Part shown: one piece after another, positions 1 to 6,369 of the stretch
How positions within the stretch are numbered: position 1 is the first letter of the stretch
Layout: every line of letters starts with the position of its first letter
Assembly: GCA_943845485.1 (NCBI GenBank)
Contig: CALTNV010000119.1
Location: 1 to 7,142 of the forward strand
Origin: an uncultured Flavobacteriales bacterium
GTDB lineage: Bacteria > Bacteroidota > Bacteroidia > Flavobacteriales > CALTNV01
Length of the DNA: 7,142 nucleotides
Reading direction: 5' to 3'
The notes under the pieces: generated by a model
Databases searched by the model: none
Seen by the model: the letters and a program-made list of their open reading frames with translations, nothing else
What the model was told of the DNA's origin: nothing
Position numbers and translations under genes: made by a program

Positions 1-611
1 CAAGTTGCACTTGTTGACATAAATAATGAATCAATAAAATCTAAACCTCCATCTTGAACTGACATTTTAGGAAGCATCAATAGAACAGCTCCTAATAAAA
101 TTATTAATAAAAAAGAAATTGAAAAAACAACTGCAGGGTTAAGCTTTACATTTGTTAAAATTTGATTTCTATTAATGAGTTTTGAAATCAAAATAATAAA
201 AAAGGATATTTGTATAAAAGCAATAGTAAACTCTTCAACCCAAATTAATGATAATTTATCAAAAACAAGTTGAGAAATTAACTTATCTGTAAAAGTATAG
301 CTAATTCCCTCAATAATTAATATCACGACAATAAAAGCTTCAAATTTATTAGATTTTAAAAACTCTTTAACTCTGTAGTTATAAAGAATCTTAACAAAAA
401 AATTAAAGACATAATATATGAAAGTACTTTTTAAACCAAAAATCAACCAAGATTTTTCAACTTCATCTAACTCAAAACCGTGATAATAAATTAATATTGA
501 TATACCAAACAAAGTAACGATGATAGAAGAGAGTTTCATCCAAAACATTACCGTGTCTTTTGTATCATACAACAAAAGATTAATTTTTTCCCTTATGTTT
601 TCAAAGTTCAT
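1..611 (-). CDS. trkH: TrkH-family potassium uptake protein, N-terminal part (cut by window edge)
   Basis: This is the membrane subunit of a Trk/Ktr-type K+ uptake system, which moves potassium across the inner membrane and normally works with a cytoplasmic TrkA/KtrA NAD-binding regulator. My reverse-strand translation gives 203 residues before the edge. The first ~150 hold about four hydrophobic segments (near 22-43, 55-76, 90-107 and 128-146). Then comes the family hallmark: NPAVVFSISF near 158-167, LLGAVLLMLPKMS near 172-184, and FIDSLFMSTSAT at 192-203, which leads into the first selectivity-filter loop (usually TCVTGL), just outside the window. The extra N-terminal membrane segments are common in Bacteroidota TrkH proteins. 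The ATG (611-609) overlaps the kinase stop codon in a TAATG junction, so translational coupling is likely. The identification rests on the hallmark motif. A sodium-coupled KtrB-like subunit is the closest alternative. Confidence 0.88.
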   Translation of the reverse strand, partial: MNFENIREKINLLLYDTKDTVMFWMKLSSIIVTLFGISILIYYHGFELDEVEKSWLIFGLKSTFIYYVFNFFVKILYNYRVKEFLKSNKFEAFIVVILIIEGISYTFTDKLISQLVFDKLSLIWVEEFTIAFIQISFFIILISKLINRNQILTNVKLNPAVVFSISFLLIILLGAVLLMLPKMSVQDGGLDFIDSLFMSTSAT

Positions 612-1600
612 TAATTAAAAACTTTATCTAACGTTTCTTTTTTCAAAATTTCTTTATCTATTGGTACAACTCCAACCTCTTCACAAACCAAGCCTCCAGC
701 AAGATTACTTATTTCAGCAATCTTTTCAATATCAAGATTAAGAGCTAAACATAATGATGCTACACTAATTACAGTATCTCCTGCCCCTGAAACATCAGCA
801 ATATTTCTAATATGAGCTTTAATTAAATAGTATTCATTCCTATCAGTAATAACAACTCCTCTTTCTGATAAAGTTACTAATGATAGTTTATTGTTTAACT
901 TAGATTCTAAAATTCTAATTGCTTTAATAACACTTTCATTGGTAGAATAGTCTATATCCAAATTTAATCCTTCTTTAAGTTCTTTTAAATTTGGTTTAAA
1001 TAAAGTAACGTTTTTATACTCAAAAAAATTATTTTTTTTCGGGTCTACTGAGGTAGGTATATTTTTCTTATTAGCAATATTTATTATTTCAGTAATAACA
1101 TTTTTGGTTAATACCCCTTTATTATAATCTTCAAAAATAATCACATCAATATCTGAAGCATCTATAATTCCTTTAATAGTATTTATTAGATTTTCTTCTT
1201 CTTTAGATGTTAAATCAAAAGTATCCTCTTCATCAACTCTTAACATTTGCTGATGATTGGCAATAACTCTTGTTTTTATAGTCGTTCTTCTTTCAGATGA
1301 GACCACCATTCCTTCAGTAGACAAATTATCGTTTTTAAACAAGTCTAATAACTTATTCCCATTATCATCTTCACCAATTACAGAACACATAATTGGCTTA
1401 GCTCCTAAACTTTTTAAGTTTAAAACTACATTTGCTGCCCCACCTAACCTATCGTCCTTATTAACAACGTCTAAAACAGGAACTGGTGCTTCGGGTGAAA
1501 TTCTATTTACATTACCTAGAATATAACCATCAATCATTACATCCCCTATTACTAAAGCTTTTAAACTTTTAAACTTTTCAAAAATATTTTCTAAACTCAC
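611..1600 (-). CDS. rfaE1: D-glycero-beta-D-manno-heptose-7-phosphate kinase (PfkB/ribokinase family, single domain)
   Basis: This cytoplasmic kinase phosphorylates D,D-heptose-7-phosphate at C1 during ADP-heptose synthesis for the LPS core. Its 329 residues align end to end with the N-terminal kinase half of E. coli HldE. Visible motifs are VIGDVMIDGY (17-26), RISPEAPVPV (33-42), GGAANV (53-58), QQMLRVDEED (117-126), DPK (186-188), FKPNLKE (201-207), and the PfkB signature GAGDT (272-276) with catalytic base D275. The C-terminal nucleotidyltransferase domain of bifunctional HldE is absent, so adenylylation would need a separate RfaE2/HldC elsewhere. The start is GTG (1600-1598), 4 nt after the aminotransferase stop. 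The next in-frame Met, residue 22, would cut the first strand of the Rossmann fold, so GTG is preferred. Kinase identity is firm. Heptose specificity is inferred from the RISPEAPVPV-type similarity to HldE. Confidence 0.92.
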   Translation of the reverse strand: MSLENIFEKFKSLKALVIGDVMIDGYILGNVNRISPEAPVPVLDVVNKDDRLGGAANVVLNLKSLGAKPIMCSVIGEDDNGNKLLDLFKNDNLSTEGMVVSSERRTTIKTRVIANHQQMLRVDEEDTFDLTSKEEENLINTIKGIIDASDIDVIIFEDYNKGVLTKNVITEIINIANKKNIPTSVDPKKNNFFEYKNVTLFKPNLKELKEGLNLDIDYSTNESVIKAIRILESKLNNKLSLVTLSERGVVITDRNEYYLIKAHIRNIADVSGAGDTVISVASLCLALNLDIEKIAEISNLAGGLVCEEVGVVPIDKEILKKETLDKVFN

Positions 1601-1604
1601 TATA

Positions 1605-2795
1605 TTAAACTAATTTATTTAAAGATTTTTTCATACGTTTTGCTGCTTCTATTAAAACATCATCAGAAGTAGCATAAGACAATCTAATGTTATTAGGGTT
1701 TCCAAATGCAGCTCCAGAAACAGTTGCAACATTAGCATCATTTAATAAATACATTGATAAATCATCAGCGTTGTTAATAATGTCGCCTTTCTCAGTTTTT
1801 TTTCCAAAATAACTTATAACCTCAGGAAAAACATAAAATGCACCATTTGGAATATTTAATTTTAAGCCATCAATTTGATTTAGTTCATTTAAAAACAAAT
1901 CTCTTCTTCTTTTGTAAATATCCAACATTTCTTTTAAATCACTTTTATCAAGCTCCATTGCCTTTTCAGTTGCTTTTTGAGCCACTGCACAAGTTGCAGA
2001 AGTAATTTGACCTTGTAATTTTGTGCAAGCCTTTGCAATTTCTTTAGAAGCACCGATAAAACCGACTCTCCAGCCAGTCATAGCAAACCCTTTAGATACG
2101 CCGTTTACTGTAATAACTCTATCTGAAATTTCTTTTATAGTACCAATACTGAAATGATGTTCTCCAAAATTTATATGTTCATAAATTTCATCAGAAACTA
2201 CATATAATTTTGGATATTTTATAATTACCGAAGCTAAAGCCTTTAATTCTTGTTCGCTGTAAACAGAACCCGAAGGATTGCAAGGCGAACTAAATATTAA
2301 CAACTTAGAATTTTCTGATATCGAATTTTCTAACAATTCAGGTGTTAATTTAAAATCAGAATCAATATTAGTTTTTATTTCTTTTATCTGTCCTTCAGCC
2401 ATATTAACAAAAGCTTCGTATGAAACCCAATAAGGAGTAGGTAATAAAACTTCATCTTCAGGGTTAACTATTGCAGATACAACATTAGATAAACTTTGTT
2501 TAGCGCCAGTTGAAACAACTATTTGATTAACATCGTAATCTAAATCATTGTCACGTTTAAATTTCTTAGAAATTGATTCACGCAAGGATAAAAGCCCATT
2601 TACAGGAGTATAGTGAGAGTAGTTTTCATCTATCGCTTTTTTTGCTGCAAGCTTAATAATATCTGGAGTGTCAAAATCTGGCTCACCCAAACTTAAACTA
2701 ATTACATCAACTCCTTGAGCAACTAATTCTCTAGACTTAGTTGCCATAGCTAATGTAGCACTCTCATTCATTTTCAAAACTCGGTCAGCAATCAT
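1605..2795 (-). CDS. aspC: Pyridoxal-phosphate-dependent aspartate aminotransferase (class I, Thermus-type 1b)
   Basis: This cytosolic fold-type I aminotransferase probably interconverts aspartate/2-oxoglutarate and oxaloacetate/glutamate. It is 396 residues, the normal full length. Seen in order are GEPDFDTP (37-44), YTPVNG (62-67), the phosphate-binding STGAKQ (95-100), the ring-stacking region PYWVSY (121-126), NPSG (173-176, N173), SDEIYEH (201-207, with D202 and Y205 contacting the cofactor), the Schiff-base lysine K235 in SKGFAMTGWR (234-243), and R371 in IRLSYA for the substrate alpha-carboxylate. The GEPDFDTP and SKGFAMTGWRVG forms are typical of the Thermus/Bacillus 1b AspAT group rather than E. 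coli AspC. Related members also act on prephenate or aromatic amino acids, so exact specificity is not proven. It is the first gene of the leftward operon. The ATG (2795-2793) has no Shine-Dalgarno, as is usual in Bacteroidota. Confidence 0.93.
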   Translation of the reverse strand: MIADRVLKMNESATLAMATKSRELVAQGVDVISLSLGEPDFDTPDIIKLAAKKAIDENYSHYTPVNGLLSLRESISKKFKRDNDLDYDVNQIVVSTGAKQSLSNVVSAIVNPEDEVLLPTPYWVSYEAFVNMAEGQIKEIKTNIDSDFKLTPELLENSISENSKLLIFSSPCNPSGSVYSEQELKALASVIIKYPKLYVVSDEIYEHINFGEHHFSIGTIKEISDRVITVNGVSKGFAMTGWRVGFIGASKEIAKACTKLQGQITSATCAVAQKATEKAMELDKSDLKEMLDIYKRRRDLFLNELNQIDGLKLNIPNGAFYVFPEVISYFGKKTEKGDIINNADDLSMYLLNDANVATVSGAAFGNPNNIRLSYATSDDVLIEAAKRMKKSLNKLV

Positions 2796-2820
2796 ATCAA
2801 AATAATTATATTAATATAAA

Positions 2821-2852
2821 CAAAAATATAAAATTAAATATCCTTAGCATAA
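2821..2852 (-). promoter_or_regulatory. Candidate promoter of the aminotransferase-kinase-trkH operon
   Basis: Read on the minus strand, TATTTTTG (2828-2821) matches the Bacteroidota primary-sigma -7 element TAnnTTTG exactly. A TTA (2852-2850) lies 21 bp upstream, where the -33 TTG is expected. Transcription would start near 2815, giving a leader of about 20 nt before the ATG at 2795. The -33 half is only a partial match and the DNA is very AT-rich, so this is a prediction. Confidence 0.5.
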
Positions 2853-2875
2853 GATATTATAAAACTTTATCTTTG
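2844..2875 (+). promoter_or_regulatory. Candidate promoter of the rightward DUF7935-like/CxxC gene pair
   Basis: TATCTTTG (2868-2875) is an exact match to the Bacteroidota -7 consensus TAnnTTTG. A TTA at 2844-2846 lies 21 bp upstream in the -33 position. The expected start of transcription, near 2882, would leave a leader of about 40 nt before the ATG at 2921. It overlaps the leftward promoter candidate and shares its -33 region. The -33 match is partial. Confidence 0.5.
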
Positions 2876-2920
2876 TTATGTATTTATTTAACAAGAACGA
2901 AAAATAATAACATTTTTAAC

Positions 2921-3442
2921 ATGGAAGAATTAAAGTATTTTTTATTATTAACAATACCGTCTACTGGTATTATTTTAACAGTTTATTTTTTCCTTAATAA
3001 ATATTTTAAAAATGCTAATGAATTAGAATTAATTAAATTAAAAAAAGAAAGTTTTAAAGAAATAATCCCCCTAAAAATCCAAGCATATGAACGTTTATTA
3101 TTATACATACAAAGAATTAGTCCCGAATCATTAATTATTAAAAATGTAAATCCAGAATTAACTAACAAAGGGCTTTTTGATGTGTTAAATCAAATTATTG
3201 AAGTAGAATATGAACACAATTTAACACAACAGTTATATGTTTCTTCTAAAAGTTGGGATGCTGTACAAAAAGCTAAAACTGAAATCAAACAACTTTTAGA
3301 GGTTTCTTTTTCTAAAGTTGAAAACAGTCAGCCTTCAATTCAGTTAGCAACTGCAGTTATTCAAATATTTGATCAACTTGAATCAAAACCTTCAGAAATC
3401 TCAAATCAAATTATCAAAAATCAATTTAATAAAGAATTTTAA
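2921..3442 (+). CDS. DUF7935-like membrane-anchored conserved protein of unknown function
   Basis: No function is known. The 173-residue protein has one hydrophobic segment near the N-terminus (about 6-25, around LLLTIPSTGIILTVYFFL). A charged helical stretch follows (LELIKLKKESFKE, about 35-47), then a mostly helical soluble domain with PLKIQAYERLLLYIQRISPE (50-69) and EYEHNLTQQLYVSSKSWD (96-113). These patterns, especially the QAYERL..ISP and EHNLTQQ-YVS..W elements, resemble a conserved Bacteroidota family I know as DUF7935; I could not confirm this by search. I chose the ATG at 2921. A longer in-frame start exists at 2873 (TTG), but it lies inside the promoter -7 element and adds a lysine/asparagine-rich leader that precedes the natural membrane segment. 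The stop is 3 nt before the next gene, so the two probably form an operon. Confidence 0.8.
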   Translation: MEELKYFLLLTIPSTGIILTVYFFLNKYFKNANELELIKLKKESFKEIIPLKIQAYERLLLYIQRISPESLIIKNVNPELTNKGLFDVLNQIIEVEYEHNLTQQLYVSSKSWDAVQKAKTEIKQLLEVSFSKVENSQPSIQLATAVIQIFDQLESKPSEISNQIIKNQFNKEF

Positions 3443-3445
3443 ACT

Positions 3446-3670
3446 ATGAGATCGATACTGTTTTTTATTTTTAGTTTACTTATCCCTTTTTATTCTAGTG
3501 CACAGTGCGCAATGTGTAAAGCTGTTGTTGAAAACAATGAAGAGAAAATGGGAAGTAATATAAATTATGGAATAATTTTTATGATTATTGTAGTATATAT
3601 TCTTCTGTTTTTATTTTTTAGAAAAAAGATTTCTAAATTTTTTAAAGAGATGAAAAACATCTACAATTAA
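3446..3670 (+). CDS. Small exported membrane protein with a CxxC (CAMC) motif, function unknown
   Basis: This 74-residue protein has an N-terminal signal peptide (about 1-19, FFIFSLLIPFYSSA) with a likely signal peptidase I site before Q20. A CAMC motif follows at 21-24. A short polar linker (25-42) precedes a single transmembrane helix (about 43-58, IIFMIIVVYILLFLFF) and a basic cytoplasmic tail (RKKISKFFKEMK). The predicted layout puts the two cysteines just outside the inner membrane, where they could form a disulfide or bind a metal or haem; this is inference. Small proteins beginning with a signal peptide plus QCAMC and ending in one TM helix are, as I recall, widespread in Bacteroidota without an assigned role. 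A lipoprotein reading is less likely because SSAQC is not a normal lipobox. It sits 3 nt after the DUF7935-like gene and before a strong terminator. Confidence 0.82.
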   Translation: MRSILFFIFSLLIPFYSSAQCAMCKAVVENNEEKMGSNINYGIIFMIIVVYILLFLFFRKKISKFFKEMKNIYN

Positions 3671-3707
3671 ACCTTTAATCATATTATATACCCTTTTATA
3701 AGTATTT

Positions 3708-3744
3708 AAAATAGGAATCAAATATGTGATTCCTATTTTTGTTT
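3708..3744 (+). terminator. Rho-independent terminator after the CxxC gene
   Basis: A perfect 13-bp stem pairs 3708-3720 with 3727-3739 around the 6-nt loop AATATG. The inner part is ATAGGAATCA/TGATTCCTAT, and the T tract TTTTTGTTT runs from 3736 to 3744. It lies 37 nt after the stop at 3670 and 21 nt before the TolC-like start, so it separates the two units. The A-rich 5' side means it could work in both directions. Confidence 0.85.
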
Positions 3745-3765
3745 AAAAAAATTAAAATTTGAGTG

Positions 3766-5196
3766 ATGAATTATAAAATATCTCTACTTCTTATTTCCTT
3801 TACATTTTTTAATTACGTGCACAGCCAGGAAGAATGGAACTTAGAAGAATGCATAAATTATGCTTTTGAAAATAATAACCAAATAAAACAGTCAGAACTT
3901 CAGAGACAAATAACCGAACAAAATTTAAAATCTAACAAGTTTAATACTTTACCTAATTTGAATGCTCAAACCTCTTATGGTTTTAATTTTGGGCAAACAA
4001 TTGATCCATTTACAAATGAATTTGCACAATCGAAGGTAGCAACAAATAATTTCACATTAAACTCCAGCGTAAATATATTTACAGGATTAAGAAATCTAAA
4101 CTCTATTAAACAAAGCAATGTACAGTTAAATATTAATACACTTGAAATCAGTAAATCTAAGAATGATTTATCTCTATCAATTGCCACAGCCTACTTAGAA
4201 TACTTATTTAACAATGAAATTATTAAGGTTGCAAAATTGCAATTATTAATGAGTAAACAACAAGAAGAGCGCTTATTAATTTTAATAAATAACGGTCAAA
4301 TACCTAAGCAAAACCTCCTTGAAGCTCAAGCTCAAATTGCACAAGACGAAACAAGTATTATTACTGCAGAGAACAATTTAATTCTATCAAAGCTAAATGT
4401 AGCAAAACTTATACAGTACCCCATCGAGAAAATCGAGGATTTTTCGATTGAAATTCCGAAGATTGATTCTACACAAATAATATACGAACCTTTAAGTACT
4501 GTTTACATATACAACCAAGGCTTAATTAATCTACCAGACATAAAAATAAAACAAAGTAAAATAATTGATGCCGAATATGGTGTTAAAATATCAAGAAGTA
4601 ACTTCTACCCTACACTAACACTTTCTGGAGGTATAGGTTCTGGTTATTCAGAAAACAATAAAGAAATTTCCGGATTACCTTCTTTCACAAATGAACCTAC
4701 AAATTTATTTATCCCCTCTACTTTAGAGGGAGTAGAGCAAATAACTGCAAATTACCAAACAACTACAAAACCTTATTCTGACCAAATTTCAGATAACTTT
4801 AACGAACAATTATTTTTAACATTATCAATTCCTATCTTTAACGGACTTAATAACAAAACTACTCTTCAAAAATCAAAAATTACTTTAGAAAGCAATACAA
4901 TTGAAGTAAATGAAGAAAAATATAGGCTATTATCTGCTATTGAACAAGCAAACCTTGAATACAGATCCGCATATCAAAAGTTTTTATCCTCTTCAAAAAC
5001 TTTTGATGCTCAAAAATTAGCATATGAATATGCAATCATTCAATTTGAAAACAATATCATAACACAAATTGATTTTCAAGAAAAAAAGAATCAACTTATA
5101 AATGCGGAAATAGAAGTTTTAAAATCTAAGTATGAATTTATATTTAAAGAGAAAATTCTAGACTTTTATCAGGGAAAAGCAATAACTTTGAATTAA
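3766..5196 (+). CDS. TolC-family outer-membrane efflux protein
   Basis: This is a trimeric outer-membrane channel that would connect to an inner-membrane pump through a periplasmic adaptor. The 476-residue protein has a signal peptide (about 1-20, ending in NYVHS before Q21). It then has two OEP repeats whose matching halves are visible. LPNLNAQTSYGFNFG (62-76) parallels YPTLTLSGGIGSGYS (281-295), and SVNIFTGLRN (101-110) parallels SIPIFNGLNN (354-363). Long Gln/Glu/Lys-rich helical stretches lie between them (113-214 and 364-466). A polar, low-hydrophobicity insert at about 296-345 in the second beta region is probably an extracellular loop. No adaptor (HlyD/MacA) or pump gene (RND or ABC) lies beside it, so its substrate cannot be inferred. 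I start at the ATG (3766); an in-frame GTG one codon earlier is possible. The full family length is present. Confidence 0.9.
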   Translation: MNYKISLLLISFTFFNYVHSQEEWNLEECINYAFENNNQIKQSELQRQITEQNLKSNKFNTLPNLNAQTSYGFNFGQTIDPFTNEFAQSKVATNNFTLNSSVNIFTGLRNLNSIKQSNVQLNINTLEISKSKNDLSLSIATAYLEYLFNNEIIKVAKLQLLMSKQQEERLLILINNGQIPKQNLLEAQAQIAQDETSIITAENNLILSKLNVAKLIQYPIEKIEDFSIEIPKIDSTQIIYEPLSTVYIYNQGLINLPDIKIKQSKIIDAEYGVKISRSNFYPTLTLSGGIGSGYSENNKEISGLPSFTNEPTNLFIPSTLEGVEQITANYQTTTKPYSDQISDNFNEQLFLTLSIPIFNGLNNKTTLQKSKITLESNTIEVNEEKYRLLSAIEQANLEYRSAYQKFLSSSKTFDAQKLAYEYAIIQFENNIITQIDFQEKKNQLINAEIEVLKSKYEFIFKEKILDFYQGKAITLN

Positions 5197-5245
5197 ATTA
5201 ACTTTTTAAGACTCTTAAAAAAACATTTATAAAAAAATAAAAATA

Positions 5246-5737
5246 ATGAATATTAAAAATCAAGTAGTTGTTGCTTTAAAATATACTTTACGTTTAGATG
5301 ATAAATTTGGTGATGTTATAGAAATTGTAAAAGATGATGAACCAATGATTTTTTTAAATAAATCTGATAGCATGTTAGATTCATTTGAGTCAAACATAAG
5401 CGGTTTAGAAAAAGGTGACAGATTTGAATTTATTCTTCCTAAAGAAAATGCTTACGGTGAACTAAAGGAAGAATATATAGTTAATGTACCGATGTCTTCT
5501 TTTGTTGTTGATGGGAAAATTGATAAAAAAATCATAAAAAAAGGAAATGAAATTAATATGCATGATGAAGATGGAAACATGATGCATGGAGAAATTTTAG
5601 CTATTGACACAGATCATGTAACAGTAGACTTCAACCATCCCCTTGCTGGAGAACAGTTATATTTTAAAGGTGAAATATTAGGTGTAAGACCAGCTACACC
5701 TGAAGAGCTTGAAGCAAACGAAGCAGAGGAGTTTTAA
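5246..5737 (+). CDS. slyD: SlyD-like FKBP-type peptidyl-prolyl cis-trans isomerase
   Basis: This cytoplasmic prolyl isomerase and chaperone aligns along its whole length with E. coli SlyD. The first FKBP part is at about 5-66, including ISGLEKGDRFEF (51-62). It is followed by ENAYGE (67-72), which leads into the inserted IF chaperone domain (about 72-120). The FKBP fold then closes with DHVTVDFNHPLAGEQLYF (123-140) and VRPATPEELE (147-156). E. coli SlyD has a long histidine- and cysteine-rich tail that binds nickel. Here the 163-residue protein ends in an acidic EANEAEEF tail without histidine clusters, so a nickel-donor role like that of the E. coli tail is unlikely. It lies 49 nt after the TolC-like gene and only 1 nt before the DUF3109 gene, so it is probably co-translated with the latter. 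No good promoter is visible just upstream, so readthrough from the TolC-like gene is possible. Confidence 0.92.
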   Translation: MNIKNQVVVALKYTLRLDDKFGDVIEIVKDDEPMIFLNKSDSMLDSFESNISGLEKGDRFEFILPKENAYGELKEEYIVNVPMSSFVVDGKIDKKIIKKGNEINMHDEDGNMMHGEILAIDTDHVTVDFNHPLAGEQLYFKGEILGVRPATPEELEANEAEEF

Positions 5738-5738
5738 T

Positions 5739-6311
5739 ATGATACAAATTGATGATAAAATTGTAAGCTTAGATATTTTTGAAAAACAATTTGTTTGTGA
5801 TTTAAACAAATGTAAAGGAGCATGTTGTGTTGAAGGAGATAGTGGCGCGCCATTAACAATTGAAGAAGTTGAAATTCTTGAAAATGAATATGAAAAAATA
5901 AAGCCTTTTTTAACAAAAGAAGGAATTGATGTTATTAATAAAGAAGGTGTTTTCTACATGGATTTTGATAATGAACCAGTCACAACACTTGTTAATAATA
6001 AAGAATGTAGTTTTGTTACATATGATGAAAAAGGTATTACAAAATGTGGAATTGAAAAGGCTTACGAAGAAGGTCTTACTAGTTTTAAAAAACCAATATC
6101 TTGTAATTTATATCCAATAAGAGTAGCAAAACTAAAAAACTATAAAGCATTAAATTACAATAAATGGGAAATTTGTGCTCCAGCATGTGATTTAGGAAAA
6201 GAATTAAAAGTTAGTGTTTATAAATTTTTAAAAGTACCTCTCATTAGAGCTTTTGGTAATGAATTTTATGAAAAGTTAGAAATTGTAGACAAAGAATTAA
6301 CCTCTAAATAA
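5739..6311 (+). CDS. DUF3109-family cysteine-rich protein, putative metal or Fe-S binder
   Basis: This 190-residue protein of unknown biochemical role has nine cysteines. They are C20, C25, C29 and C30 in FVCDLNKCKGACC (18-30), C90 in ECSFV, C103 in KCGIEKAYEEG, C122 in SCNLYPIRV (121-129), and C146 and C150 in CAPAC. The pattern matches DUF3109 and resembles the wider YkgJ-type CxxCxxCC families, which are thought to bind zinc or an Fe-S cluster. That binding role is family-based inference. It has no signal peptide or membrane segment, so it is probably cytoplasmic. The ATG at 5739 lies 1 nt after the slyD stop, giving a near-fused junction. An in-frame TTG at 5709 would overlap slyD and add ten unconserved-looking residues, so I rejected it. 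The gene ends just before a strong terminator. Confidence 0.87.
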   Translation: MIQIDDKIVSLDIFEKQFVCDLNKCKGACCVEGDSGAPLTIEEVEILENEYEKIKPFLTKEGIDVINKEGVFYMDFDNEPVTTLVNNKECSFVTYDEKGITKCGIEKAYEEGLTSFKKPISCNLYPIRVAKLKNYKALNYNKWEICAPACDLGKELKVSVYKFLKVPLIRAFGNEFYEKLEIVDKELTSK

Positions 6312-6317
6312 ATTAGT

Positions 6318-6369
6318 TAAATTAAATAAAAAAAGACTAATAATAATTAGTCTTTTTTTATTTAATTTA
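6318..6369. terminator. Bidirectional-type terminator: perfect 24-bp inverted repeat
   Basis: Positions 6318-6341 are the exact reverse complement of 6346-6369, with a 4-nt loop AATA (6342-6345). The core is GACTAAT/ATTAGTC, flanked by seven A on the left and seven T on the right, then more A/T pairs. It starts 6 nt after the DUF3109 stop codon. The A tract before and the T tract after the core let it act as an intrinsic terminator on either strand, although no leftward gene abuts it here. Confidence 0.88.

Noticed and set aside
1257..1526. Open frame of 89 codons on the plus strand opposite the heptose kinase gene
   Set aside because: It is antisense to strongly conserved kinase motifs (GGAAN, SPEAPVPV) and its translation resembles no known protein, so it is a shadow of the real gene.
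2873..2920. Longer N-terminus for the DUF7935-like protein starting at TTG 2873
   Set aside because: The start would sit inside the best -7 promoter element, and the added 16 residues are low-complexity and precede a natural N-terminal membrane segment. The ATG at 2921 is better.
3734..3741. TATTTTTG as a promoter -7 element for the TolC-like gene, embedded in the terminator
   Set aside because: It matches TAnnTTTG, but no TTG-like -33 element lies 17-23 bp upstream and it is formed by the terminator's T tract, so I do not call it a promoter.
5203..5221. TTTTTAAG-ACT-CTTAAAAA hairpin between the TolC-like gene and slyD as a terminator
   Set aside because: It is an 8-bp, nearly all A/T stem with a 3-nt loop and no T tract following on the plus strand, which is too weak to claim termination.
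5709..5738. Longer N-terminus for the DUF3109 protein starting at TTG 5709
   Set aside because: It overlaps the slyD end in another frame and adds ten residues unlike the family. The ATG at 5739 gives the usual short N-terminus before the first Cys cluster.
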